From positions 1-51,859 of the forward strand of contig NZ_NQMR01000017.1 of the NCBI RefSeq assembly GCF_002276045.1: a DNA stretch of 51,859 nucleotides, given 5' to 3'. The notes below the pieces were generated by a model. It worked only from the letters and a program-made list of their open reading frames with translations, did no database searches and was not told the DNA's origin. Within the stretch, counting starts at the first letter, position 1. Every line of letters starts with the position of its first letter. Origin of the DNA: Pseudoalteromonas sp. NBT06-2 (GTDB lineage Bacteria > Pseudomonadota > Gammaproteobacteria > Enterobacterales > Alteromonadaceae). The translations under genes were made by a program, and so were the position numbers. Positions 9,293 through 18,591 of this stretch are shown here, in pieces.

Positions 9293-10177
9293 TTAAATAA
9301 GTGATTTAGGAGAGATCTGCATATGAATACACATTTTTCCTTTAGGAGGTAGCGATTTTATACCTGTATTTTTATAATTTCTTGCAGCCATATTTATCGC
9401 GTCAGTCATATGGGTTACAGGCTCAATACATACAAAATCAGCATTCTCGGGGCTATATACAACTAAAAAATCACAATTTTTTGAACTTGTAATATTCGCT
9501 TTAGCTTGCCATTCAGGCCAATGGATCTGCGCCTTATGGGGGAAATTAATTAATGTATTGTCAAGTACAGTATCATTAATTTTAAGGCCTTTTTTATATT
9601 TAAAGTCCGTTGGTGCACTTGTAATTTCAGTCGGCATACACTCATCATCAATCGCCCACATTTGTGATATATTGGTCTGTAATGAACATTTTGATGTGCG
9701 TGTAAAATAAGGGTGAAAACCTAAACCTGCTGGCATATTTTCATTAGATAAGTTAGTTAATACCATCGACATTGTTAATTTTGTACCTGTTATTTTTAAT
9801 GTTTTCCTTACCAGATAACTAAATGGCCATAGATCTGCGGTGTATTTATATTCTAAAGTCACTTCAGAGTCATTTTGTGATATCACTTGCCAGTGAGTTT
9901 GCCAACCATGACCGTGAATCACATGCTTTTGGGGTAAGTGATTTAAAGGTAAATATATTTGTTTATTTTGCCAATTAAATTGACCATTTCGAATACGATT
10001 AGAAAAAGGCACTAAAGGGAAGCTAGCAGTATCGTGTATTGAATCAGCTTCATTCGCATTGCGGAAAATATCTCGGTATTTACCATTGAGCATAGCCGAG
10101 TACTTTAAAATACTTGCCCCCATTTTTGCATCGACCACTACTTTTGCTACATCATTTTTTAATACGACAAGGCACAT
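9293..10177 (-). CDS. galM: Aldose 1-epimerase (galactose mutarotase)
   Basis: A 294-residue mutarotase-fold protein interconverting alpha and beta anomers of galactose before phosphorylation. Family marks are SNRIRNG (59-65), HVIHGHGWQTHW (about 85-96, substrate-binding His), GLGFHPYF (second His) and CIEPVTHMTDA (the likely catalytic Glu). It sits between the symporter gene upstream and galT downstream, all on the minus strand, which supports galactose as substrate; other hexoses remain possible. Confidence 0.85.
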   Translation of the reverse strand: MCLVVLKNDVAKVVVDAKMGASILKYSAMLNGKYRDIFRNANEADSIHDTASFPLVPFSNRIRNGQFNWQNKQIYLPLNHLPQKHVIHGHGWQTHWQVISQNDSEVTLEYKYTADLWPFSYLVRKTLKITGTKLTMSMVLTNLSNENMPAGLGFHPYFTRTSKCSLQTNISQMWAIDDECMPTEITSAPTDFKYKKGLKINDTVLDNTLINFPHKAQIHWPEWQAKANITSSKNCDFLVVYSPENADFVCIEPVTHMTDAINMAARNYKNTGIKSLPPKGKMCIHMQISPKSLI

Positions 10178-10303
10178 TTACTAACCTATATTTTATTATT
10201 TAGAACATATATATTTACAACTTTTGGTGGACTGAATACTGAGCCACACTTCTTAAATTGTAAATCTATTCAGACTTATACAACTCTTTTTTAATGTATA
10301 CGA

Positions 10304-11866
10304 TTACCACCAAGTAGTATAAAAACCGACAAGTATGAAACACACTGCAACTGTTGAAAGACTAAAGCTTGTTGAAGTAGCAAAGCTTATACCTTTTAAG
10401 TCTATCGCATTTTTATGACTGTCTTTGTTTTCGACATTTGATACCACAATAGCAAGCATCATACATAGTATAAATACAAAACCCACACGATCCATAAACG
10501 GTAGTTCAGGCCACAATATTTTGAATGTGAATGATAAAATAACTGATCCTAATGCTGCTGCAAGACCACCATTTGCAGTTGTTTTTTTCCAAAACATACC
10601 TAATAAAAATAAAACAACAATGCCAGGCGTAAAGAACCCAGTAAACTCTTGAATATACTGGAATGCTTGATCAAACTGACCTAAAAGCGGCTTAGCTACT
10701 AACATCGCAATAATCAAAGCAGTAAAGCTAACGATTCTACCTACTGTGACATAATGCTCCTCACTTCGCTGTTTTTTATCATTTTTATATAAATCCATAG
10801 TGAAAATTGTGGCAACACTGTTTGTCATAGAAGCCAAAGAAGAGACGATTGCTGCAATCAATGCTGCAAATACTAACCCTTTAAGACCTGATGGCATTAA
10901 ATTCATAAGTTCAGGATAAGCCTGATCAGGTTTGCCTAAATCAGGGAGCAATAACACAGCTGCAATACCTGGTAATACAACAATAATTGGCATTAATAAC
11001 TTTAAAAATGCAGCAAACGCGATGCCTTTTTGGCCTTCACGCAAATTTTTTGCCGCTAAAGTACGTTGAATGATATATTGATTAAAACCCCAATAAGATA
11101 AGTTCATGATCCACATACCACCCACTAATACAGAAATACCAGGTAAATCAGCATAATGCTCACTTTCAGGTGATAAAATCATATCGAACTTTTCAGGAGC
11201 TTGCGCCATTAAAACGTTAAAACCCTGAGTAAGGCCTTGCCCTTGACCAATTAAATCAAGGGCCATATAGGATAAAAATAAACCGCCAAATACTAATAAC
11301 ACAACTTGAATGATATCGGTAAATGCTACCGCTTTTAAACCACCGTATAAAGAATAAGCAAGTGAAAATACACCTAAAAATATCATGCCATACAACATAT
11401 CTATGCCCGTGATGGTATTAAGTGCTAATGCTCCCAACCATAAAATTGCAGTTAAGTTTACAAACACATAAACACCTAACCAAAATATCGCCATAATAGT
11501 TCGTACACGACGATCAAACCTTTGCTCCAAAAATTGCGGCATAGTATAAATTTTTCGCTCTAAGAAAATAGGTAAAAAGTATTTACCCACTATCATCAAG
11601 GTAATAGCAGCCATCCATTCATAAGATGCAATTGCCAATCCTATTTTATAGCCTGAACCTGACATACCGATTATTTGCTCTGCTGAAATATTAGCTGCAA
11701 TTAAAGATGCACCAATCGCCCACCAAGGTAGGTTATTTCCTGCTAAAAAATAATCATTAGCATTTTTTTCATGTCCTGATTTCTCTCGTGATACATAATA
11801 TGCAATGCTGATTAAGGCGATGACGTAAAACACAAAAACTGACATGTCTAGTGTCGATAAAGTCAT
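10304..11866 (-). CDS. Sodium:galactose/glucose symporter (SSS family, vSGLT-like)
   Basis: A 520-residue inner-membrane solute:sodium symporter with about 14 helices. The stretches DYFLAGNNLPWWAIGASLIA, ISAEQIIGMSGSGY, ASYEWMAAITLMIVGKYFLP and YWGFNQYIIQRTLAAK match the structurally known Vibrio vSGLT very closely; the Na+-site helix SSLASMTNSVATIFTMDLY is intact. GGAG six bases before the ATG is a good ribosome binding site. As first gene of the galM-galT-galK group it probably brings in galactose with sodium, fitting a marine lifestyle. Confidence 0.92.
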   Translation of the reverse strand: MTLSTLDMSVFVFYVIALISIAYYVSREKSGHEKNANDYFLAGNNLPWWAIGASLIAANISAEQIIGMSGSGYKIGLAIASYEWMAAITLMIVGKYFLPIFLERKIYTMPQFLEQRFDRRVRTIMAIFWLGVYVFVNLTAILWLGALALNTITGIDMLYGMIFLGVFSLAYSLYGGLKAVAFTDIIQVVLLVFGGLFLSYMALDLIGQGQGLTQGFNVLMAQAPEKFDMILSPESEHYADLPGISVLVGGMWIMNLSYWGFNQYIIQRTLAAKNLREGQKGIAFAAFLKLLMPIIVVLPGIAAVLLLPDLGKPDQAYPELMNLMPSGLKGLVFAALIAAIVSSLASMTNSVATIFTMDLYKNDKKQRSEEHYVTVGRIVSFTALIIAMLVAKPLLGQFDQAFQYIQEFTGFFTPGIVVLFLLGMFWKKTTANGGLAAALGSVILSFTFKILWPELPFMDRVGFVFILCMMLAIVVSNVENKDSHKNAIDLKGISFATSTSFSLSTVAVCFILVGFYTTWW

Positions 11867-11980
11867 AACTTACTCCATGTTGATTTAGTATTATTTTTAG
11901 ATTTTATAAAGTTTTAATGTGTTTTAAAGCTTTATATTCATCTCTACAGGCTTATTTATATGATATATACTATTATTTTA

Positions 11981-12033
11981 TCACATTAAATAAAACCAAT
12001 ATTTTATACAATATGCAGTTTTATTTAATGTGA
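11981..12033. promoter_or_regulatory. Perfect inverted repeat upstream of the galactose symporter
   Basis: A 16-base arm (TCACATTAAATAAAAC, 11981-11996) is exactly repeated in inverted orientation at 12018-12033, separated by 21 bases. It lies about 115 bases upstream of the symporter ATG. It could be a paired operator for the galactose genes or a hairpin; the arms are too AT-rich and the loop too long for a normal terminator, and no T-run follows. No galactose repressor gene is visible in the window. Confidence 0.45.
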
Positions 12034-12189
12034 ACCTAAAGCCGAAAAGCTAATAAAATTACTATGTGGCATCATACGCAGTATTTTTTATTCATTTTAA
12101 AGCCAAAAATTGATAGATAAGATTATGTATTATTCTGAGTACAGAAGGTTAAAAGATAAAATGCCATTTGAATGCTAATCATTATCCAA

Positions 12190-12421
12190 ATTTAGGTCTA
12201 GATTAACAGATCGCTCCATCGCTTTATTAAGACCCCCGTAAAACAGCACTATTCATACTCAACTTTTAAAGGCGTAAATAAAATTCATATTTGTTGAAAT
12301 TATTCATTACGGGATATCCATATAATTACACAGCAGAGTAAATGATGCATTTGACGATAATACGACTTTAACTCAAATCACAATTGATAAGGAAAATAAA
12401 AATAAGCTTCAATTTAGTTAA
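12190..12421 (+). pseudogene. Degraded 3' end of an unidentified gene
   Basis: The plus strand just before a strong stem-loop reads NDAFDDNTTLTQITIDKE and a few more residues to a double stop near 12419-12424. Further upstream, possible coding pieces in shifting frames are broken by several stops. A terminator immediately after the stop supports a former gene here. I cannot name it; a link to the neighbouring sugar genes is only positional. The rest of the 800-base gap between the symporter and the BCCT gene shows nothing else. Confidence 0.3.
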
Positions 12422-12424
12422 TAA

Positions 12425-12461
12425 AGTTAAGTCGAAATCAAGGCTTCATTTCGACTTAACT
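12425..12461 (+). terminator. Stem-loop terminator after the degraded gene
   Basis: Perfect 14-base arms (AGTTAAGTCGAAAT at 12425-12438 and its complement at 12448-12461) enclose a nine-base loop, directly after the stop codons of the remnant. There is no long T-run on the plus side, so termination strength is uncertain. Confidence 0.6.
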
Positions 12462-12666
12462 AGGCTTCTGTGTTAACATTTATGAACAAATCTTTGCTTG
12501 CCTATACTCGGCGAACTATATTCATACTTATCTCGATTTTACTAAACTTTCCAACGATGGACTGTGATTAAAGATAACAGTATTGAGAACAAGTTAAAGA
12601 GCAGCTTTAATTATTACTTTTGATAACTGCTATTTTTACTGGTATTAAAACACGGTTAATTAATTT

Positions 12667-14238
12667 ATGAAAAATAATACAGATATTTATAGTATTGATA
12701 ATACTGACTATGAAATCGGACAAGATAACATACAAAAATGGGGATTTGACGTTCATAACCCTGTTTTTGGAGTCAGTACGGGATTAATTTTAATTTTTTT
12801 AATTTCGATTTTAGTAACAGATTCTGAAACTGCGAAAGCTGCATTAGACGGTATAAAGTGGCATATTATTGGCACTTTTGATGCGTTATTCATGTGGTCT
12901 GGTAATATTTTTGTCTTATTTTGTTGTGCATTAATAATCTCCCCCTATGGAAAGATCCGCATAGGCGGTGAAGATGCCAAAACTGACCATTCTCGTTTAT
13001 CTTGGTTTGCCATGTTATTTGCTGCAGGTATGGGCATAGGATTGATGTTTTGGGGAGTTGCAGAGCCCGTCGCTTATTTAACCTCTTGGTATAAAACGCC
13101 TTTAGGAGTTGAACCTAATACAGCTGAAGCTGCACGCTTAGCATTAGGTGCAACTATGTATCATTGGGGATTACATCCTTGGGCCATCTATTGTGTTGTG
13201 TCACTTTCACTCGCGTTTTTCACTTATAATAAAGGACTACCACTTTCTATTCGTTCAATTTTTTATCCTTTATTAGGTGATAAAACTTGGGGATGGCCTG
13301 GTCATATTATTGATATATTTGCTGTTCTGGCTACATTATTTGGTTTAGCTACCTCTTTAGGACTTGGCGCGCAGCAAGCAACTAGTGGTATTAACCATGT
13401 ATTTGGCACCAATGGCGGTATTGGAATGCAAATTTCAGTTATCGTTGTTGTCACTGCATTAGCTGTTTTCTCTGTTACAAGAGGGCTCGAAAGCGGTGTA
13501 AAAAAACTAAGTAAAATCAATATGATTCTCGCCTTTTTCTTATTGATATTTGTGATATTTTCAGGTTTTTCTGTTATTTTAGGTACAATCCCAACGACCC
13601 TATTTTCTTATGTAGAAAATATTATCCCACTGAGTAACCCTCATGGCCGTGAAGATGAAGCTTGGCTACAGGGCTGGACTGTGTTTTATTGGGCTTGGTG
13701 GGTATCATGGTCACCATTCGTTGGCATGTTTATCGCTCGAATATCTAAAGGCCGTACCATTCGTGAATTTGTCACCGCGGTATTAGTCATCCCAACACTT
13801 GTTACCATTGTTTGGATGTCTGTTTATGGCGGTATTGCAATAGATCAGGTAATGAATAAAGTGGGGATTTTGGGCACCGAAGGGTTAACTGAAGTGCCAT
13901 TAGCTATGTTCCAAATGTTTGATTCTTTGCCTATGAGTTCACTACTTTCAGTTATCGCGATTGTGCTAGTGATCGTCTTTTTTATAACTTCATCTGACTC
14001 TGGTTCACTAGTTATCGATAGCATCACCGCAGGCGGTAAAATTGACGCACCAGCACCGCAACGCATTTTTTGGGCTGTTATTGAAGGTTTAATCGCTGCA
14101 ACATTATTATGGGTTGGTGGCACAAAAGCAATTGAGGCATTACAAGCTGGCGCTATCTCTACAGGGTTACCATTTACTATACTCTTACTATTAATGTGTG
14201 TATGTTTATTAAAAGGCTTAAAAACTGAACCTAGATAA
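12667..14238 (+). CDS. BCCT family transporter (betaine/choline/carnitine type)
   Basis: A 523-residue secondary transporter for trimethylammonium compounds. It has about twelve membrane helices and the family marks MGIGLMFWGVAEPVAY, HWGLHPWAIYCVV and the aromatic box helix YWAWWVSWSPFVGMFIARIS, the last containing the BCCT signature. Substrate is likely glycine betaine or a related osmolyte; the sequence alone does not separate these. The C-terminal tail is very short, so it lacks the long osmosensing tail of BetP. No clear ribosome binding site precedes the ATG. The CBS-domain gene follows in the same direction after 268 bases. Confidence 0.9.
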   Translation: MKNNTDIYSIDNTDYEIGQDNIQKWGFDVHNPVFGVSTGLILIFLISILVTDSETAKAALDGIKWHIIGTFDALFMWSGNIFVLFCCALIISPYGKIRIGGEDAKTDHSRLSWFAMLFAAGMGIGLMFWGVAEPVAYLTSWYKTPLGVEPNTAEAARLALGATMYHWGLHPWAIYCVVSLSLAFFTYNKGLPLSIRSIFYPLLGDKTWGWPGHIIDIFAVLATLFGLATSLGLGAQQATSGINHVFGTNGGIGMQISVIVVVTALAVFSVTRGLESGVKKLSKINMILAFFLLIFVIFSGFSVILGTIPTTLFSYVENIIPLSNPHGREDEAWLQGWTVFYWAWWVSWSPFVGMFIARISKGRTIREFVTAVLVIPTLVTIVWMSVYGGIAIDQVMNKVGILGTEGLTEVPLAMFQMFDSLPMSSLLSVIAIVLVIVFFITSSDSGSLVIDSITAGGKIDAPAPQRIFWAVIEGLIAATLLWVGGTKAIEALQAGAISTGLPFTILLLLMCVCLLKGLKTEPR

Positions 14239-14269
14239 ATCTGTCTTAATGATATGGGTACACTATCTC

Positions 14270-14340
14270 CCGACCTACCCATGCTACTTGAAAGTGCAGA
14301 TTTCAGAGCTTGGGTAGGAGTCGAGTACAAAGCATGATTT
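14270..14340. repeat. Short intergenic inverted-repeat remnant
   Basis: Downstream of the BCCT gene, CCTACCCA and TGGGTAGG flank a 32-base spacer that includes TGCTACTTGAAAGTGCAGAT. This resembles the ends of the TACCCATG...CTTCAAAATGC family seen elsewhere (23.3 and 31.1 kb). It may also serve as terminator of the BCCT gene. Copy is short and diverged. Confidence 0.4.
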
Positions 14341-14506
14341 AGAATTCATGGTTACTCCTTGATTATAAATCATCATGGCGTAATCATTTTCTCCCCCAAA
14401 CTCCCCTAAGGCAAGACGATTTATAAATATCAATTAACTTTGATTTATAGCTATTCTCACTCTAATCTTAAGTTATCATCCTCTATTCCTAACTTTAAGG
14501 ATAGTT

Positions 14507-14944
14507 ATGACAACCGTAACTTCAATTATGGCTGATGATTTATTCACTTTAGGTATAAAAAATACATTATCAGATGCCCGTATCATGATGGTTGAAAACC
14601 GCATTCGACATATTCCCATAGTAGACGATGCAAGAACCCTTTTAGGTTTAATTAGCCAACGTGATGTACTTGCAGCTGAAGAATCCAGTTTATTAGTGAC
14701 AGATGAATTTCAAAGATTTAATCATGAAAAAAGAGTAAAAATTGTTGAGTTTTACCGCAATGAGATAGTCACTATTAACGCCAAAGCTTCTGTGCATCAA
14801 GCCGCTTTAACAATTCAAAAATACAAAATAGGCTGTTTACCAATCTTAGCTAATGGTAAGCTTGTAGGCATAGTAACAGCAAGTGACTTTGTTAATGTTG
14901 CGATTAATTTAATTGAAGTATTAGCCGCACAAGAGCCTGAATAA
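14507..14944 (+). CDS. CBS-domain pair protein
   Basis: A 145-residue cytoplasmic protein made of two CBS motifs (residues about 1-60 and 75-140), a module that binds adenosine nucleotides to regulate partners. Typical stretches are VENRIRHIPIVDDARTLLGL followed by ISQRDVL, and KIGCLPILANGKLVGIVTAS followed by DFV. A repeat-free linker of about 20 charged residues separates them. It follows the BCCT transporter, which it might regulate, but no direct evidence ties them. AAGGATAG lies six bases upstream of the ATG. Confidence 0.85.
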   Translation: MTTVTSIMADDLFTLGIKNTLSDARIMMVENRIRHIPIVDDARTLLGLISQRDVLAAEESSLLVTDEFQRFNHEKRVKIVEFYRNEIVTINAKASVHQAALTIQKYKIGCLPILANGKLVGIVTASDFVNVAINLIEVLAAQEPE

Positions 14945-15255
14945 TGATCTTATTTCAGTTTATTTAAAATGTGCGATGATAACCCTGTCTTATCCTTTGC
15001 TCATGCATAAATAAAATAACTTTTGAGTCATACTTGTTACTCCATGCTGTCATTTCAAGTATTATGGGTTTACAGATAGGCTTTCTGACATGTCACAAGC
15101 GAAATTGCGATTTCTCATCCACAACATAGGCATTAGATAGAATTTATGACTGGCAATATCCAATTTAAAGTATAGTTTTATGCCTAAAAAGATCCCTGAT
15201 TTTTTAAGATAATTTGTCTGAACGCAAATAACTAAATATACTTTAAAATGCCCCT
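14945..15255. repeat. Intergenic stretch with a diverged inverted-repeat end
   Basis: No gene. On the minus strand, ACCCATAATACTTGAAATGA (about 15047-15066) resembles the terminal repeat of the intergenic element family at 23.3 and 31.1 kb, so this is probably a decayed copy. Nothing else recognisable. Confidence 0.3.
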
Positions 15256-15777
15256 TTAAATCATCACTTGATATATATTCAAATTTTGATTTGAATTAGC
15301 AATTTCCATATATTCTGGAAGTGATTTAATAAATTTCGCTCCCGATTTCTTTGCGATGCTAATACTTGCCAAGTTGTCTTCTAAACATCGAAATTCTATT
15401 ATTTTTGCATCTGAATATTTGATTAAATATTGCGGTAGCTTATTTACTATATCACTTATTATACCCTTTTTATAAAAGTAATGAGATAACCAATAACCTA
15501 ACTCTGCTATACCAGTTTGTTTACAAACAGATTTAATGGCAAAAATACCACAGTCTTCATTATTAAATTGAATTTTGAACCAAACAGAACCGACTAGTCC
15601 ACTATTAATACGCTTTAATATATATTCTTCAGCTGTTTTAATATTAATAACATCTTTAACCCAATATAAATATTGACCTAACTCAACACGACTTTGTTCT
15701 ACTAAAGTAAAAATGCAGTGAGCATCAGCTCCTTTTAGCGGAATTAATTTAATTTTATCCGTTACTTCAAAATTCAA
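15256..15777 (-). CDS. GNAT acetyltransferase, RimJ/RimL type
   Basis: A 173-residue enzyme resembling ribosomal-protein N-acetyltransferases: it opens with the typical 'DKIKLIPLKGADAHCIFTLV' layout, has ELGYWLSHYFYKKGI in the acetyl-CoA-binding region and ends with LASISIAKKSGAKF, the N-(x)SxxxxxKxGF-like element of this subfamily. The start is TTG at 15777, with AAAGG nine bases upstream. Substrate (protein N-terminus or small molecule) is not predictable. Confidence 0.82.
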   Translation of the reverse strand: MNFEVTDKIKLIPLKGADAHCIFTLVEQSRVELGQYLYWVKDVINIKTAEEYILKRINSGLVGSVWFKIQFNNEDCGIFAIKSVCKQTGIAELGYWLSHYFYKKGIISDIVNKLPQYLIKYSDAKIIEFRCLEDNLASISIAKKSGAKFIKSLPEYMEIANSNQNLNIYQVMI

Positions 15778-15811
15778 TGCATGATGCCTTTCAGTTATTT
15801 AATTATCATTA

Positions 15812-16288
15812 CTAAACTATATCAAGTTTCATTTCTTTTATTTCTTCTGGCTTTAACAATCCAGATAAATGCGTCATTATAACATTAGCATGCGCTTTAA
15901 CTTCAAAACCATAACCTTGTCCATGACCTATTTCTATAAAAGATAAGTAATTCATAGAAATCCTAATTTCACCTATTTTATCAATCACAATAATTGAAGG
16001 AGAATTAATACCTGAGCTTTGACAGACCAGCCACTCACCTTCTCGCTTTATTAAGTTCTTGATATTATTTTTCTTTTTATAAATACTCGATTGTTTATAC
16101 GCAAGCGTAATAATATTTATCAAAGTAAAAATAGCCATAATAGTATATTGAACTTCTATTTCATCCAATAAAGAATATAAATACCCAAAAACAAGCAATA
16201 GAATAACCGCAGTTATTATTAATAACTTAGATAATATATTTTCATTTTTTATCATAACTTCCAAACTATCGTATTGCTTAACTAACAT
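15812..16288 (-). CDS. Small membrane protein, unknown function
   Basis: About 158 residues from the ATG at 16288 (a TTG start 21 bases upstream or ATG at 16255 are alternatives; none has a convincing ribosome binding site). Two adjacent hydrophobic helices (LLIITAVILLLVFGYLYSLL and TIMAIFTLINIITLAY) precede a soluble C-terminal domain of beta character (GEWLVCQSSGINSPSIIVID). I recognise no family. It is upstream of the GNAT gene with a 34-base gap, so the two may be co-transcribed. Confidence 0.6.
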   Translation of the reverse strand: MLVKQYDSLEVMIKNENILSKLLIITAVILLLVFGYLYSLLDEIEVQYTIMAIFTLINIITLAYKQSSIYKKKNNIKNLIKREGEWLVCQSSGINSPSIIVIDKIGEIRISMNYLSFIEIGHGQGYGFEVKAHANVIMTHLSGLLKPEEIKEMKLDIV

Positions 16289-16390
16289 ATAAATATTAGG
16301 GTTAAGCAAGTTTTTCTAGTAAAGGAACAGTAACTAAATTTAGTATCATATACAATCAATATCTAATTCATTTATATAAAGTCATTAGAC

Positions 16391-16663
16391 TTAATTTTTT
16401 TGTTTTAAAGTGGAAAACGTATTAAACAGTGCAATAATAAAAATATTTAAAGCCAAATATGAACACCAATAAACACTTGACATAGCTGTGTTTTTATTGA
16501 CGATAATGACATACGACAATAGCAATAGGATCCAGCCTAATACTTTAAATGCTTTTGCTTTATTATCTTCAAGAGGTCTTTTAAAAACTGAACGAAAGTG
16601 TTTACTCATTGCCATAGATAAAAACCATAAAGCAATTAGTTGCATGAAAAAACTGACTAACAT
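16391..16663 (-). CDS. DUF3325-type small membrane protein of the iron-uptake locus
   Basis: A 90-residue protein with three hydrophobic helices (LIALWFLSMAM, LGWILLLLSYVIIV, YLALNIFIIALF). The arginine/lysine-rich loop HFRSVFKRPL after helix one is typical of the DUF3325 proteins that accompany PepSY-TM and DUF3649 genes beside TonB receptors. Its ATG overlaps the end of the PepSY gene by seven bases, marking it as the last gene of that operon. Biochemical role unknown; assignment rests on size, topology and context. Confidence 0.7.
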   Translation of the reverse strand: MLVSFFMQLIALWFLSMAMSKHFRSVFKRPLEDNKAKAFKVLGWILLLLSYVIIVNKNTAMSSVYWCSYLALNIFIIALFNTFSTLKQKN

Positions 16664-18219
16664 AATGCCCCCACTTTAGTTTTTATTTCAGGTTTTATAT
16701 TTTTAACTTCAGATTTTGCTCTAATACCTTTAAGCCATTTATATATACTTAAACAAACGCCTCCCGACACTATTATTGCTAAGTCAAAGCCAATATAGGC
16801 CATATTTTTATATTCTATTGCTTGTATCAGCCAGTTTGATTCAATCAAAAAGTCAATCAAAGGTAATAGTAATAATGCAAGTCCTGTAAAAAATAAAATC
16901 TCAGACCATGCTTTTGAAGTAGAACGAAAAAAACTATAAATTAAACAAATAAGCCAAACGCATAAAAAAGTATTCACCTCTAATTCTGCACGTGACGTTA
17001 TACTCAAAGGTATTATTCTGTTTGCATAAAAATAGCTTGTTATAGCTAACAATAATCCTGCTATTCCCGCTATATTTAATTTTTCAACTAAAGTATGACC
17101 AAAATGCCGTTTTTTAACTTTATCCAAACGTTTTTTCAACCAAATAATGAGTCCACTTCCTATCAAAATACAGCTAGCGACACCCATAAAAAATAATAAC
17201 CAACGTAAAACAGGCTGAGCAAAATGTGCTTCATGTAGTCCATAAAATATTCTACGTATCTTTCTCGCCGTACGTTCAGGTTCAATAGGCGCTAATAGCT
17301 CACCGCTTTTTGCATGAAATGCTAATACTTCTAATTTATTTGTTAGTGAGATAAATGGTTTGCGATAAACAATGATACGGCCATTAAAATCATATGGTTG
17401 ATCATACACAACTCTTTTAATTGCCGAATTTTCAGCCCAATGTGATTTTACGATATTAACAATAGGCGTTAAATCTGTAATTGGCTCAACAGCAATATTT
17501 GAAGTAATGACTTTAGGTAAAGAAGTTGATACTTTGGAATTTAAGTCTCTATAGCCATTATCAAAATGATACTGGGCACTAAAAGGCATATAGATACCGA
17601 TATAAATAAGTAACGCACTAAAACTAATCACAAAACAAAATGGCAAAGTGATCACACCCATTACAGCATGTGTATCTGTTAGTGTTTTCATTAATTTATT
17701 AAGACGAATAGTAAAAAAATCTTTAAAAAACCGCCTATGTGTGTAAACGCCAGTGAAAATACCTATAAGCATCACCATAGCCGCAATACCAGCTATATAC
17801 CGACCACCATACTGACGAAGCTCTAATGTATAGTGAAAGGTTCTAAAAAAATTACCACCATTTGTATCCCTAACTTCAATTTCATTAAATGTTTGGCTGT
17901 CTAAAGTCATTGAAAATCGTTTTGCTCTTTTTATATCCGGTATAGACCAAGAAATAACAAAGTGATTGTTTCGCTCTGTAGGTAAGCGAATTTGCCAACG
18001 TTCAGATTTATCTGATTGTTCATTTAAAAGTGATAAAGATTTATTAAGTAATTTATCTGATGATTTATTACTGCCAAGTTCAGGCTTCATCCATTGGCTA
18101 ATCTCATGGTTAAAATAACTTAAAGTTCCAGTAACAAATATTGCAAATATTAACCAACCAATTAATAAACCGCTATAGGTATGTAACCAAATCATGGATC
18201 TTCTAAAATCTGGTTTCAT
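16657..18219 (-). CDS. PepSY-associated TM helix protein (siderophore-locus ferric reductase-like)
   Basis: A 520-residue inner-membrane protein. I start at the ATG at 18219 (AGGAA eight bases upstream; ATGA overlap with the upstream gene), giving MKPDFRRSMIWLHTYSGLLI, the typical opening of PepSY_TM proteins with the conserved W-L-H. The first helix is followed by a large periplasmic part, helices near 150-175 and 200-230 (THAVMGVITLPFCFVISFSA), the GLHEAHF element and further helices to the end. Such proteins are thought to help release or reduce iron in siderophore uptake. It sits between DUF3649 and DUF3325 genes. Confidence 0.85.
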   Translation of the reverse strand: MKPDFRRSMIWLHTYSGLLIGWLIFAIFVTGTLSYFNHEISQWMKPELGSNKSSDKLLNKSLSLLNEQSDKSERWQIRLPTERNNHFVISWSIPDIKRAKRFSMTLDSQTFNEIEVRDTNGGNFFRTFHYTLELRQYGGRYIAGIAAMVMLIGIFTGVYTHRRFFKDFFTIRLNKLMKTLTDTHAVMGVITLPFCFVISFSALLIYIGIYMPFSAQYHFDNGYRDLNSKVSTSLPKVITSNIAVEPITDLTPIVNIVKSHWAENSAIKRVVYDQPYDFNGRIIVYRKPFISLTNKLEVLAFHAKSGELLAPIEPERTARKIRRIFYGLHEAHFAQPVLRWLLFFMGVASCILIGSGLIIWLKKRLDKVKKRHFGHTLVEKLNIAGIAGLLLAITSYFYANRIIPLSITSRAELEVNTFLCVWLICLIYSFFRSTSKAWSEILFFTGLALLLLPLIDFLIESNWLIQAIEYKNMAYIGFDLAIIVSGGVCLSIYKWLKGIRAKSEVKNIKPEIKTKVGALC

Positions 18220-18497
18220 AAAATAGTTCCTATGTAATGTATTAAATAAAATACTAAACAAATCAAGGTAATATCACGCCAGACTAGCAACACACTTGCG
18301 CGATTAAAACTAAAAATCACACATGAAAAATAAAATACGTAACTAAAAATTGTTCCTAAATATACAGCATCAGCTTTGAAACAACCAAACACATACATAA
18401 ATATTGGCACTAACGCAAAACTGCTAGCAACAGCTAAAGCATAACCACCTAAAATGGCAGCTAAAGAACGAAAAGTGATATTCAATCTATAATTCAT
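18216..18497 (-). CDS. DUF3649-like small membrane protein of the iron-uptake locus
   Basis: About 93 residues from the ATG at 18497 with three hydrophobic helices; it opens MNYRLNITFRSLAAILGGYA, the R-(F/L)xAA-xxGGYAL pattern of DUF3649 proteins. Its stop overlaps the PepSY gene start as ATGA. The longer frame upstream lacks a convincing start. Function unknown; family members travel with TonB receptors and PepSY/DUF3325 genes, as here. Confidence 0.7.
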   Translation of the reverse strand: MNYRLNITFRSLAAILGGYALAVASSFALVPIFMYVFGCFKADAVYLGTIFSYVFYFSCVIFSFNRASVLLVWRDITLICLVFYLIHYIGTIL

Positions 18498-18591
18498 TAT
18501 TAATTTATAACTTCTGACTAAGATATATAAACACCAAAACCAATCTAACAAATGCCAGATTAGTTTTAATCGTTAAGTGATTTTTTAAATT

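Noticed and set aside
13845..14330. 161-codon open frame opposite the BCCT gene
   Set aside because: It is antisense to a clear, conserved membrane transporter gene; composition mirrors that gene's codons.
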